Assembly: GCF_030936135.1 (NCBI RefSeq)
Contig: NC_082597.1
Location: 76,676,495 to 76,740,494, forward strand
Direction: 5' to 3'
From: Gavia stellata
Taxonomy: Eukaryota; Chordata; Aves; Gaviiformes; Gaviidae
Length of the DNA: 64,000 nucleotides
Shown here: in pieces, positions 1 to 11,552 of the stretch
Layout: the number at the start of each line of letters is the position of its first letter
Numbering within the stretch: the first letter of the stretch is position 1
Notes under the pieces: generated by a model
What the model was told of the DNA's origin: nothing
The model's input: the letters and a program-made list of their open reading frames with translations, nothing else
Databases searched by the model: none
Program-made: the position numbers and the translations under genes

Positions 1-854
1 TCTTTTAAAATTAATTTTTAGTGAAAATTTAGATTTTGCATAATGTTAATACTCACGTGACAGGAATCTCACTCAAGATACTGTACTGGATGTTTTTGTT
101 GTGTAGCTTCATTATATTCCCCTAGTCTGAAGTTCTTAAGCATTAGTTTTGTTGTCAAAAATGAGGCCTTGAAAAAAAGGTTTAGGAAGTGACATTATTG
201 TCAACTAACATACTCTTGTAAGTTAGCTTTTTATGACTTTCCACTCTCCAAATACCCTGCTGAATTTTCTGGCGATTAAAATATAATACAGACAAAAGGC
301 CTTAGGGGCCAACCGTGGGCAACGCATGGAAAGGCTGCGGGTGCTGGAACTGGAGCCGGAGCTGGAGCAACCCTTCCAGGTCCAGGTGTGGCGAGCTCGT
401 TACATCCACAGCACTACCAGCTCACCTGGGCAGACTGCAGACACCACTTGGCCTGACCTGAGAACAAACAGAAACTGCGAACGCTGTTGACGGGTGCAAA
501 TACAGGCTGGCTTTAACGTGCCGGGGCATACAGGTGTGCGCACGCAGACCAGCCGCATCTCGGTGCAGGGACACGATGCTGTTATCGTGGCTCCTGCCAA
601 GGCCACGGACCCGCTCAGGCACCCGACCTTGTGCCAGCCCTGGGTCTAGATGGAGAGATGGGATTTTATTTATCTCCTTCGGAGGGAATTGCTAAATTGG
701 TGGCTCAGTGCCATGGGAAGCATCCATGGGCAGGGGGATCTCCAGTTAGCCCAGCTGCTCCGGCCAGGGAAAACCAGACCTGCTCTCACCAGTGTGCCTG
801 TGGGGCTGCCTGCCCAGGCACCCCCTGCTACTCACAGCTTAGCATCACGCCCTT

Positions 855-874
855 CCTCCTCCTCCTCCTCCTCA
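855..874. repeat. (CCT)n simple repeat
   Basis: About six tandem CCT units. It encodes poly-Ser/Leu or poly-Glu in overlapping frames, which accounts for several spurious short frames here. Confidence 0.85.
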
Positions 875-1312
875 TCCTGGCTCTGCTGCTTCGCCCGCAG
901 CAGCCCCGCTGCTGCAGACGTGGGACAGAAGCTGACCCCACTGTCGGTTGCTGAGTGCATGGCTGAGGCATCCCAATTATTTCTTTTCTCCCCCACCCAT
1001 CTTTGAGGCTCCTTTTTAATTAAGAAAAAGATGTTTTGGAACAGGGTGTGGGTTTCCATCCTGACTCAGGCAGGCAGGAATCGAGCATGGGGGCCCAGTC
1101 TGGACGTCTTTTAGGTACATCTCCATGTTTCTACATGGGGATACTGGGCTTTCCCCCTGCCGTGCATGGGGGGTTACAGCCTCCCCTCCACCCCGCGCAT
1201 CCCCAGCGAGGGGATCTCTCCTCTCCTGTACCAGTGGAGGAGGAAGACTGGAAGCAATTTGGGAAACGGGCTGTAACTTACCCTGCACACATCATAGTGC
1301 GGGAGAGGCCAG

Positions 1313-1349
1313 GAAAAAAAAGCAACAACAAAAAAAAAAAAAAAAAAAA
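1313..1349 (+). repeat. A-rich tract
   Basis: A run of A interrupted by CAACAAC. It could be a retroposon tail, but I see no recognisable body upstream. Confidence 0.8.
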
Positions 1350-4300
1350 CCCCACCAAACCCAGAAGCAGCTTTTTCCAACACAAAGTACAGATTTGATG
1401 CCAACAAAACATTTTGTGGATTCCAGACTGTTCATGCCAAAAAAGCAAATGGGGAAATAAAAGGAAAGAGTCTGAGAAAAGATAATTTCTTCCTGGAGTT
1501 TTTGCTCAGTCTTTTTTGGTTTTCATTTAAGTGCATTTAAAATGTCCTTCAACTGAAAGGTCTTGGACTTGAAAGAAAGCATCGCCTCCAAGGTTGAACA
1601 AGGTATTTAGTTTGATCCAAAACATTTTATTTACTTGTTGGTTTTCACCTGATACTTTTTAGTTGCTTTGAGTCAGAACAAAACTTTCCTCTTCATTTTT
1701 TCAAAAACTAATTAAAAAAAGAGAATTATTCACATAGCTCTGTATACACGGCTCTGCACGATGGACCCACCGGTCTCCACAAGAGCCTGTACTCACTCAT
1801 ATTTATTAGCATTTACATCATGGCTTTGATGCTTCCCAAAAACGATGCACCATTTTGCTTGAAATTCTGTAAGGTTTCAGAAAACTCTTCCTCCCTTCCC
1901 TCGGTATTTCTGGTATTAAGTCTGCCACAGGGGAGGCTGCAGCTGGAGTCACACCACCTGTACGTGCCCTCTCACTTGGGATGGGCTTTCCCTATAGCCT
2001 GGGACCGCACTCTGTGCCGCTCAGCTGCCGCCGGCGGCACGATGGGGGCTGCGGCTCTTCTCCCGTGCACTCACAGCATCTCATCGACTCTGAAATCGGT
2101 GAGGTAGCTTTTCCTCTCCCATCGATGAAGACAGGCCAGGGTGTCCAGGGGATGAGTCAGAGCAGACGCCCTTTTTTCACTCCCTGAGGTGTCTGGACTT
2201 CATACCAACCTTTTCCTTCGGGAGGAACAAAAAGTGCCTTAATCTAGCGTGGTGCAGGAGCCAAGACAAGAAAACCAGGCTGCAACCCACGGCCTGCTTG
2301 CTCTGCCTGGTGAAGACGAGCCGCTCCGCACTCCTGCAGGCTTGCTGCCTTCACTGCTGCTCAAATCCACCCCCCAGGCTGCAGAAACCCGCTGCAACCC
2401 GGCGAGATGCTCACCGATCCAGCCCGCTGCGGGATCCTGCAAAAGGTGGAGCACCACAGCTTTCACTGAGAGAAACGGGGAGAAGAAAGTATTAAGCTAT
2501 ATTTCCATGGACGCTTAGAAAACTTAGAGAAAAAAGCCAGAGAGGGTGATGTCTGAGATGAGGCAAAAAGCTCCTGTAAGTACTTGCTATTGATTTGCTG
2601 CGTCAACTCTCCCCTGTTAGCCACATTTGATCAGAAGAGCAGTTATATCTCAGTTATGCAGTTATATATCAGCTATACACTTAAGTAATGCCTTACTTAA
2701 TATTTCTGCCCACTCCCTATTTTCTCAAGCCTCGGGTGTGTGCTCTCCCACCTCCCTGGCGCATCATGTCGTTCAGTGCCTCATTCCAAGCAAGCACATT
2801 TTATTTGCACTTGAAACCTGCAGACTGGGTTTGTAACAGCTTCCAGAAACCACCATTGTCTTCCATCAAAGCCAAGAGAACGAGATCCCGAGGCAGAGCG
2901 CCTTCTTCCCCACCCCGCTCGGCCAAGAAAGCTTTCACGCTTAATGCCGTGGCTCCGTTCCTGCATATTGCAGGGGCCATAAAACAAAGCTCAGACGGCC
3001 TCAGGCAGAAGCGAGCGCCAGTGTACGTAGCATAAAAGCAATTACCAGCGAGGCAGAAGACACACAGGCAGGAGGAAGCCAGGAGCAGCAGGCATAGGCT
3101 GATTTTGGGAGATGGGGTGCGGGGAGCAGCAGTTTGGGGAGCTGCAGGATGCCCTGGCTGCCCCCAGACCCACACTCAGCCTCACCATGGCTCAAAACAG
3201 GTCAGTGCCAGGCACCCCATATGTTCGTATTATTAATTCCTCGTGGAGACGTTTACTGTTCAAAGCAGCACAAGCTAATGGCCGTGCAGGAAGAAACTAA
3301 GGAGTTTGGGGAGCGGGGCTTGGGACGGCAGTGTCCCAGCTCCCTCTCTAGCCAGAGGGGACCCAGGCAACACCGACCAAATGCAAACACACCAGCCGGC
3401 TGCTCCTGTGAGCCCAGCGCTCGGGTCTCTGCCGGCTGCAAGGGGAGCTCAGACACCGACCTGAGGCATTGCTCTCAAACCAAATCCCAACAGCGATGCC
3501 TGGTCCATGGCGCACATCAGTATGAATGATGCCTACAGCCACGGTGTCCAAGAGCCTCATCTCTCCATCCATCCCCAGAGGGTGGAGGAGCTGGAACTGG
3601 TCATCTGGGAGAATAAATTTGAATCAGTGGGTGCTGCTGGAAGGACTAGCACTGTAACAGCAAAATAACCAGCAAAGGGCAGAGGTGAGGAAGGAACTGG
3701 TGTTCTGCATCAGGTTTCACCTGCATCCACGCCACCAGACGAGGCACCAGCCTCAGCTGGGATCTCACTCCCTACCGGCCACGTGGGTAACGGGAGCACA
3801 TCTCCGTAACTCCAGGAACAGGGAGGGAAGTCACTATGACTAATATGAGCTGGAGGCCTCCTGCCGCCACCGTGGAAACAGCCCTGGTATTTCTGAAAAC
3901 TTGTAGACAACAATTTTCATGAAGAAATTTTGCACTTAGCTATTAGGTCTTGGAAAATGAAGCGAAATTGAGCACAGAACTGAAACTGGTATTAATAAGT
4001 GGTATTAATGCCATTAAAGAATGGGAGAAATCAAACCACTCTAAATATACACAGTGCCTTAAAGGGTTGGCTTCATGATGTTAAAAATAGCTGCAGGGCA
4101 AAGCACTTGAGGGGGAGGAAACAAAGCAGAAAAGGACAAGCGAGAGAAGCGCTGAGAACAGGAGGTCAGAGGCTACAAAAACTACCATCGCCTAACTGGA
4201 AAAAATGATTGCTGAGAGATGAGCACAGATAGCTCTAAACAGAAAACAGATATGAGGGGAAACGAGGAGAAGGGGATGTGAGCAACCACGACAGAGAAGG

Positions 4301-7300
4301 TGAAATTTCTGAGGTGCACAGGACATAGTTAATACTGTCCCGTTAGGAAGGATAAAGAGGTTGTAAAGTGAAGAGGATGAGCAGGGAAGTTTGTGGAAGC
4401 CGGTTTTTGCCTGTGAGGCTCTTTCCTGACCTTCTGCTTCTGTAGATGAGGGTCCAGCTTGGTGGGTCGATGCCTGCCGCTGGTGTCTGCCCATCTGCAC
4501 ACCTCCCAGGTTTTTGCTCAGTCACCCCTCCAGCAACTTCTGGCAGAAACGGGTTCAAACCCGGAGGCTGTTGAGCCCCTGCCTTCTGTGTTTCCCAGGA
4601 CAGGACTGGTGAGCCGTCGATCCTTCCCTGCCTTGACGCCCTGTCCTGAGTTTCCAGTCACAGTCTGTCCTCTTGCTGTGACGGAAAGCCCAGGGCAGGG
4701 AGATGGGAGGACACAAGCCCGGGGTGGCTGGGTGAGAGCTGCCAGAAAGGCTTTAAATGACTGCCAGAGCACAAAGTCTTTCATCCTTACCTCCAAGGTC
4801 CTCCCATCGCCTGGCACCAAGCTAAAAGCTCTTCCAGGGACCTCCCGTGACAGACACCCCCAGCATCACCCCAGCCAGGCGCAGGGAGGACGAGGCGCAT
4901 CCTTCCAGGGGCGGTTTTCTTCCCTCCGGCCCTGGCAGCCCGGAACGACCCCAGCCACCCGCAGCAGCGCAGCCCCCTCCTGCCGTGGCAGTCGCTTCCC
5001 GGCACTTGCATTTAGAAAACAAGCAGCTGTCAAAAACCCAACCAAAACAAGAGAGGCTTCGCAAAACTCGCTCCTCTCCCACCTCCCAGGGAAGGAACCG
5101 TGAGGCGGATGCTGGCAATGCCACGCGGTGACAGGAAAGTCCCTCGGGCAGGAAAAACATTGTGCAAGAGGATGAGACGTTCGCCAAGCAAAAGTGGGAT
5201 GCCAGGGTGAGGACAAGCTGTCACACATGCCTTTTAATGAAGTGTTGCCCCATCTTGGCCAGATGAACTGCTTGGCATTCATTTGGTAGAAATGCCAGTC
5301 GGATGAAAAACACAAATAAGGTGCACCTTGGGGAGGGGGAAAAAAAATAAAAATCAAACAACATTTGCTTTTATGTATTTTAAATCAATTTTCCCCAATT
5401 TCATTGATAATGTCTCACGAATCATAAAGCAAAAGAAATATCCTAGTTATTTGCATGCTGTTGATATATTGTGTCTCCTTTGTTTTTCAATTGGTTTGTT
5501 CATCAGAGCAGACTGGTTTCATTTTGTGGTTTTCATGAATTAGCATAGTTAATGTTTTTAACAAATTTTTAACCTCAAATCCTACTTCAGTAAGATGAAA
5601 TAAGACTTGACCCATTTCCCAGACTTGGGGCAAACAGCTTTCTAAAGTTTTAACATCTTCATACCACACAGTGAATTTCAGAAAATAACCACTGAGTAAC
5701 TTTGTAATAGAAAATTTCCTTTAATTTTTTAATGTGGTTGGATACATGTAGGTAATAATGCTATGATTTAAATAATTATTTTGGCAATTGACTTAGCATT
5801 TAAAATGACCACAGCAGTTCGTTACCTCTAAGCTACAACACAGGCAAGATTATCTAAGCTGAAAGTTTCCTGAAAACCTTTTAATAAACTTCTTAGCTGC
5901 AAGAATAAAACCAAACACCATCCCACCACCCCCAAACCCTGGAGACCACGCAGAGCAGAACCGGCTTGTGCATGGGGGCCCTTTACTCCCCCGAAGGAGC
6001 ACCCCTCCCACCCTGAGCAGCACCTATGTAACACACATCTCTGCTTCCAGTCAGGAACTGCCAAAATGGGTCTGAAGGATTTAAGAACTTCAGGCAATAA
6101 AAAGAAAAATCATTTCAACATTATTCTACCCAGAAGTACCCAAACTCTCTCTTTGTCCCCTACATTTTCCCTTCAGATATGACTTATTTTTACAGAAAAG
6201 AGGTATTTTCAGTATAAACTTATAGACACACTTCTTTTTCTCCCCGAAGAGCAGGATATTTTGGCTCACTCTATCGTTGTTATGTGCCTTAATTCTGCCC
6301 CTTCAAATCTATAATCACAGCTTTCCTTCACATTTCAAGGACAGTTGAAAGCAGGGCTTTGGGAACACTACAATGACGTGCGTAAGTTCTTCATCTGGCC
6401 TTCACAAACCAGATAATAGTGGGGGTGCTTACCTTCAGCGTTGGTCTTCAGAGATGAACCGGAGCTCTTGTCATGTCTCAGGAGAGACTTCTCTCAGTGC
6501 AGTGAAATCCGATTTTCAGTGAAGCGGGACATTTATAGAATGCGGGACAGCGATGTGCAGGTTTCCTTGGAGCCACTGGATAACTGGATGTTGCTGCTTG
6601 AGTACCCACAATTTAGTCATCCCTAATAAAGAGCACACCCCGCAGGCTGGGACATCAGAAAACCTCCCTCAGACATGATGGCAGCATTTTGTTGCCAAGT
6701 CCATAACAGCTGCCGGGTAGGTCCGTGGAGCATCTTTAAAATACAGCTCAGAGCAAAGCCGGCCTGAGTTTGTAAAGAAACTAAAATAGCTGAGGGGGGT
6801 GTCAGTGGTCTGATTTCCTCCTCGCTGAATTTACCAAAGGGTTTCAGGCAGCAAAAAATTATGGAGACAAACATCGGCTTATTTTTAAAACGAAGATAAT
6901 TTTGTGTTAATCAGAATCAGACAAAAGCAAATTGTTTATGTCTCGATTCAGCCAAGCTGAGGAAGAGAGGAAGAGCTCTTTCCCCTAAGAAAAAACCAGC
7001 CTTGATGAGCATTACGCTGGGTCTGAAGCCAGGTTGCTGTGATCACCTTCATTCAGTTCGTGAAGGGTCGACTCCCAAAATCTTGGGAAAACTCTGACTG
7101 AGCATAGCCATGACTTCATTTTACCTGGCTGGGAAAGCCCACTTCAGCCGCTGCCTCGTCAGTTCACCACCCTCCACTGCACCTATACGGTTCTGAAAAA
7201 TTGGTTCACCTAAATGATCTTCAAAGCACCCGAACCAACCCATCCCTGAAGCTGTGCTGCCTCTCCGTTTGCTTTTTCTTACCCAGCTTATTCTAACCTT

Positions 7301-8176
7301 GAACAGGAGGGCAGGGGAAGAGGGTGACAGAGCATAGCCCAGGAGCAGGAAAGGGGCACGTACCAAAAAACCCACTGCTAAATGCATCATTAGATTACTA
7401 TTACGCAAGCAGCTGCACCTGCCTTATCTTAGTAAGGCTCTCAGTTCCACATCAGTTATTCCCTGTTGCAATCAGGTATTAAAAATGCACTCCTCTTTGG
7501 TGGTTGTTCGGTGTTAATTAAGATGCTAGCTAGAAAATTCACCTATAGCTTTGCATTTCCTTTATTTTCTGATGTTCTTGATTCTGAGAGGAAAAGGGTG
7601 GTATTTAGTATTATAGAACATAACAGCCACCTTCAGATAATGAAAACAAGGAGCTGCAAATGTAGATTGGAAAATACATGCAGTCAGCCTGTTACAATAC
7701 AGCCCATTCACTTCCAGTTGGTCAAGCTTCTTGTGAACTGTGCGTCTCCCAGCATTGCTCACATTTGTAACTGATTAATCATGAATTATGACTGTGTCAA
7801 GTAATTTTGATATAAACAGGAAAAAACTGTCAGACAAATAGGAGACATTACGAGCACATTATGTATTACCAGAAAGGAATGAAGAAATTCATATCAATAT
7901 AATGAGAAGACTGAAAAAGAAAGTAGGTGCCTTTTTCAATGGCTGGCTGCTACACTCCAGAAATTCCGTTCTACATCAGCTTTTAAAAGGGATTCCTATA
8001 CAGACTTAAAAGTGTTATCCTATGCCCAAGCACTGTGACCTTCACAGGCTGCCTTTCAATGGAGCCACTGCTCAGTCAGAGATTGCACAGAGTGTGGGGC
8101 ATCACAGAATCACTACGGTTGGAAAAGACCTGTAAGATCATTAAGTCCAACCACCAACCCAACACCACCATGCCCA

Positions 8177-8875
8177 CTAAACCATGTCCCACAGTGCCAC
8201 GTCCACACATTCCTTGAACACCTCCAATGATGGTGACTCCACCACCTCCCTGGGCAGCTTATTCCAGTGTTTCACCACTCTCTCAGTAAAGACATTTTTC
8301 CTAATATCCAGCCTAAACCTCCCCTGGCACAACTTGAGGCCATTTCCTCTCGTTCTGTCACTCGTCACCTGGGAGAAGAGACCAACATCCACCTCTCTGC
8401 AACCCCCTTTCAGGTAGTTGTAGAGAGCAGTGAGGTCTCCCCTCAGCCTCCTCTTCTCCAGACTGAACAACCCCAGTTCCCTCAGCCGCTCCTCATCAGA
8501 CTTGTGCTCCAGACCCCTCACCAGCTTCGTCGCCCTTCTCTGGACACGCTCCAGCACCTCAATGCCCTTCTTGTAGTGAGGGGCCCAACGCTGAACACAG
8601 TACTCGAGGTGCGGCCTCACCAGCGCCGAGTACAGGGGCACGATCACCTCCCTGCTCCTGCTGGCCACACCATTTCTGATACAGGCCAGGATGCCGTTGG
8701 CCTTCTTGGCCACCTGGGCACACTGCTGGCTCATCTTCAGCCGGCTGTTGACCAACACCCCCAGGTCCTTTTCCATGGGGCAGCTTTCCAGCCACCCGTC
8801 CTGGGGTTGTTGTGACCCAAGTGCAGGACCCGGCACTTGGCCTTGTTGAACCTCATCCAATTGGCCTGGGCCCAT
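8177..8875 (-). pseudogene. CR1 ORF2 fragment: C-terminal domain
   Basis: Encodes the typical CR1 C-terminus: [54 protein letters not shown], then [13 protein letters not shown]. It ends in the usual [17 protein letters not shown] region before the 3' UTR. The frame differs from the RT core. Confidence 0.9.
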
Positions 8876-9093
8876 CCATCCAGCCTGTCCAGATCCCTCT
8901 GCAGAGCCTTCCGACCCTCGAGCAGATCAGCACTCCCGCCCAACTTGGTGTCATCTGCAAACTTGCTGAGGGAGCACTCAATCCCCTCATCCAGATCATC
9001 GATAGATATATTAAACAAGACCGGCCCCAAAACTGAGCTCTGGGGGACTCTGCTTGTGACCGGCCACCAACTGGATTTCACTCCATTCACCAC
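8737..9093 (-). pseudogene. CR1 ORF2 fragment: RT catalytic block
   Basis: In the same frame as the preceding RT fragment. Contains the [11 protein letters not shown] block, then [11 protein letters not shown] with the catalytic aspartates intact. A frameshift ends the match; the C-terminal part continues in another frame from about 8,875. Confidence 0.9.
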
Positions 9094-9150
9094 AACTCTC
9101 TGGGCTCGGCTGTCCAGCCAGTTTTTTACCCAGCGAAGAGGGCACCTGTC

Positions 9151-10350
9151 TTATCCACGAGTCGCCAGATTCTCCAGGAGAATACTGTGGGAGACAGTGT
9201 CGAAGGCTTTACTAAAGTCCAAGTAAACAACATCGACAGCCTTTCCCTCATCCCCTCGGCGGGTCACCTGGTCATAGAAGGAGATCAGGTTGGTCAAGCA
9301 GGACCTGCCCTTCATGAACCCGTGCTGGCTGGGCCTGATCCCTCGGTTGTCCTGCACGTGCCCTGTGAGCGCCCTCAGGATGAACCTCTCCATAATCTTC
9401 CCCGGCACCGAGGTCAGGCTGACAGGCCTGTAGTTCCCCGGATCCTCCTTCTGGCCCTTCTTGTAGATGGGCGTCATGTTGGCAAGCCTCCAGTTGTCCG
9501 GGACCTCCTCCGTTAACCAGGACTGTTGATAAATGATGGAGAGCGGCTTGGCAAGCTCCTCCACCAGCTCCCTCAGCACCCTTGGGTGGATGCCATCAGG
9601 CCCCATAGACTTGTGAGTGTCCAGGTGACATAGCAGGTCATTAACTGCTTCCTTCTGGATCATGGGGAGTTTATTTTGCTCTCCATCTTTGTCTTCCAGC
9701 TCAGGGAGCTGAATACCCTGAGGATACCTGGTCCGGCTATTAAAGACTGAGGCAAAGAAGGCATTAAGTACCTCAGCCTTTTCCTCATCCTTGGTGACAA
9801 TGTTCCCTCCCGCATCCAGTAAAGGATGGAGATTCTCCTTGGCTCTCTTTTTGTTGTTAATGTATTTATAGAAACATTTTTTGTTATCCCTTACGACTGT
9901 GGCCAGATTGAGCTCTAACTGGGCTTTTGCCTTTCTAATTCCCTTTCTGCATGACCTAACAAGATCCTTGTACTCCTCTTCAGTTGCCTGCCCCTTCTTC
10001 CAAAGGTGATAAACTCTCCTTTTTTCCCTGAGTCCCAGCAAAAGCTCCCCGTTCAGCCAGGCCAGTCGTCTTCCCCGCCGGCTCTTCTTACGGCACATGG
10101 GGACTGCCTGCTCCTGCGCCTTTAAGATTTCCTTCTTGAAGAAGGTCCAGCCTTCCTGGGCCCCTTTGCCCTTCAGGACCGTCTCCCAAGGGACTCTCTC
10201 AATCAGTGTCCTGAACAGGCTGAAGTCTGCCCTCCTAAAGTCCAAGGTAGTGGTTTTGCTGACCCCCCTCCTTACTTTGCCAAGAACTGAGAATTCTATC
10301 ATTTCGTGGTCGCTAAGCCCAAGACAGCCTCCGACCTTCACTTCTCCCAC
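9151..10350 (-). pseudogene. CR1 ORF2 fragment: reverse transcriptase core
   Basis: The longest unbroken frame of the CR1 copy (399 codons). It holds the end of the endonuclease (LGLSDHEMIEF), the linker and RT blocks including NYRPVSLTSVPGKIMER, SQHGFMKGRSCLTNLI and YLDFSKAFDTVSHS. It ends at a stop after NLATRG. The same frame resumes downstream with the FADD block, so the stop is a later mutation. Described as a relic, not a working gene. Confidence 0.9.
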
Positions 10351-10409
10351 CAGTCCCTCTGTGTTTGTAAACAGCAGGTCAAGCAGGGCACCTCCCCTGG
10401 TAGGCTCCC

Positions 10410-11011
10410 TTACCAGCTGTGTAGGAAGTTATCTTCCACACACTCCAGGAACCTCTGGGACTGTTTTCTCTCGGCTGCGTTATATTTACAGCAGACGTCC
10501 GGTAAGTTGAAGTCCCCCACAAGGACAAGGGCTTGCGATTGCGAGACTTCTGCCAGTCGCTTGTAGAACGCTTCGTCGGCTTCTTCGTCCTGGTTGGGTG
10601 GTCTGTAACAGACCCCCAGCAGGACATCTGCCTTGTTTGCCTTCCCCCTCATCCTTACCCATAAGCACTCGACCTTGTTGTCACAATCTTGAGCTCTATA
10701 CAATAAAAACACTCCCTAACATACAGAGCCACCCCACCGCCTCTCCTTCCTTGCCTACCCCTCCTGAAGAGCTTATAGCCCTCCATCGCAGCACTCCAGT
10801 CATGCAAGTCATCCCACCATGTTTCTGTGATGGCGACTACATTATAGCTGTCCCGCTGCACAATGGCTTCCAGCTCCTCCTGTTTGCTGCCCATGCTGTA
10901 TGCATTGGAGTACATGCACTTGAGCTGGGCTATCGATTTCGCCCCCAACATCACCACGCCACCCCTAGGCTCATCTCTAGTCAGCCTGGTTTCATCCCCT
11001 TCCCCCTTCAA
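10410..11011 (-). pseudogene. CR1 ORF2 fragment: AP endonuclease domain
   Basis: Two overlapping frames. The first (11,011-10,655) carries SNAYSMGSKQEELEAI, the catalytic-region ITETWWDD and GRRGGGVALYVRE. The second (10,712-10,410) carries WVRMRGKANKADVLLGVCY and GDFNLPDVCCKYN. A frameshift lies near 10,660-10,710. Confidence 0.9.
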
Positions 11012-11185
11012 ATCTAGTTTAAAGTCCTCTCGATGAGGCTCGCCAACTCATGAGCGAGAATCCTTTTCCCCCTTGGGGATAGTTGAACTCCATCTGCTGC
11101 CAGCAGGCCCGGTGCCGTGCAGACTGCCCCATGGTCAAAAAAACCAAAATTCCTCCGACGGCACCAGTCTCTGAGCCACGTGTAT

Positions 11186-11267
11186 GTTTGCATAGTAAGT
11201 ACGTTCGGATAAGTAAGTGTGTTTGGATAAGTAAGTATATTTGGATAAGTAAGTATGTTTGGATAAC
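11186..11267. repeat. 18-bp tandem repeat, about 4.5 copies
   Basis: Unit GTTTGGATAAGTAAGTAT, with copies at 11,203-11,220, 11,221-11,238 and 11,239-11,256, a degenerate 17-bp copy before them and a partial one after. It sits directly at the 5' border of the CR1 match. Because the unit is a multiple of three, it stays open on both strands as a repeated peptide, which is probably an accident. Confidence 0.9.
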
Positions 11268-11525
11268 AAATGAAATCTTTCTCTGAGGAAACACCGGCAA
11301 TCTCCGTTTTCTTCCGCTTTTATAATTTTCAGTAACAGGTCTTTCCCTGCTATGGTGACACGTTTTGTCACGCAGCTGGTCTTTACAGACCACAACAAAG
11401 GAGCTTCTGTTAGCAATGTTACTGCATCAACACCTTCCCTCTCCATATGCCAAACTTCTGAAGCCCTGGGTGGAGGCAAGTAATGGAATGGCAATGCATT
11501 CATCAGTATAATTTCATTCTGGAAT

Positions 11526-11552
11526 AATATATATATATATACACATGTGTAT
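11526..11552. repeat. (AT)n with ACACATGTGT palindrome
   Basis: AT alternation followed by a short AC/GT inverted block. A simple repeat in intergenic DNA. Confidence 0.8.

Larger units (their letters stand above)
1..8099. other. Intergenic, downstream of ARFGAP3; GC-rich block then AT-rich
   Basis: About 300-5,150 is GC-richer and pyrimidine/purine-patchy; 5,330-8,100 is AT-rich. Simple repeats: CCT run at 855-874, A-rich tract at 1,313-1,349, and a 19-bp unit present twice at 2,639-2,657 and 2,658-2,676. No CR1 copy and no coding exon was recognised. In human the next gene on this side is A4GALT, so untranslated exons or regulatory DNA of such a gene could lie here, but nothing in the sequence proves it. 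Confidence 0.5.
8100..11140 (-). mobile_element. CR1 LINE retrotransposon, long but decayed copy
   Basis: A non-LTR retrotransposon of the CR1 clade, read on the minus strand. In order it shows the end of the ORF1 esterase-like domain (DGVQLSPRGKRILAHELASL, about 11,085-11,027), then an ORF2 endonuclease (YSNAYSMGSKQEELEA, ITETWWDD, later GDFNLPD, 11,011-10,410). The reverse transcriptase runs from 10,350 to 8,740 with KGQKEDPGNYRPVSLTS, YLDFSKAFDTVSH and the catalytic FADD, followed by the C-terminal domain (8,875-8,180). The 3' end at about 8,100-8,115 has the TGATTCTGTG tail type. The 399-codon core is intact, but at least three frameshifts and one in-frame stop (about 9,151) break ORF2, so it cannot be active. 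ORF1 is mostly missing, which fits 5' truncation. Confidence 0.95.

Noticed and set aside
4459-5103. 214-codon plus-strand open frame
   Set aside because: It lies in GC-rich sequence where long frames arise by chance. The translation is Ser/Pro/Arg-rich without a domain, and a 163-codon frame overlaps it on the other strand.
8184-9226. Plus-strand frames of 77-182 codons
   Set aside because: These are antisense shadows of the CR1 reverse transcriptase C-terminus.
9187-11017. Plus-strand frames of 86-139 codons
   Set aside because: Antisense shadows of the CR1 RT core and endonuclease.
11135-11503. 122-codon minus-strand frame with repeated LSKHTYLSK-type peptide
   Set aside because: The repeated peptide is only the translation of the 18-bp tandem repeat; the rest has no recognised similarity.
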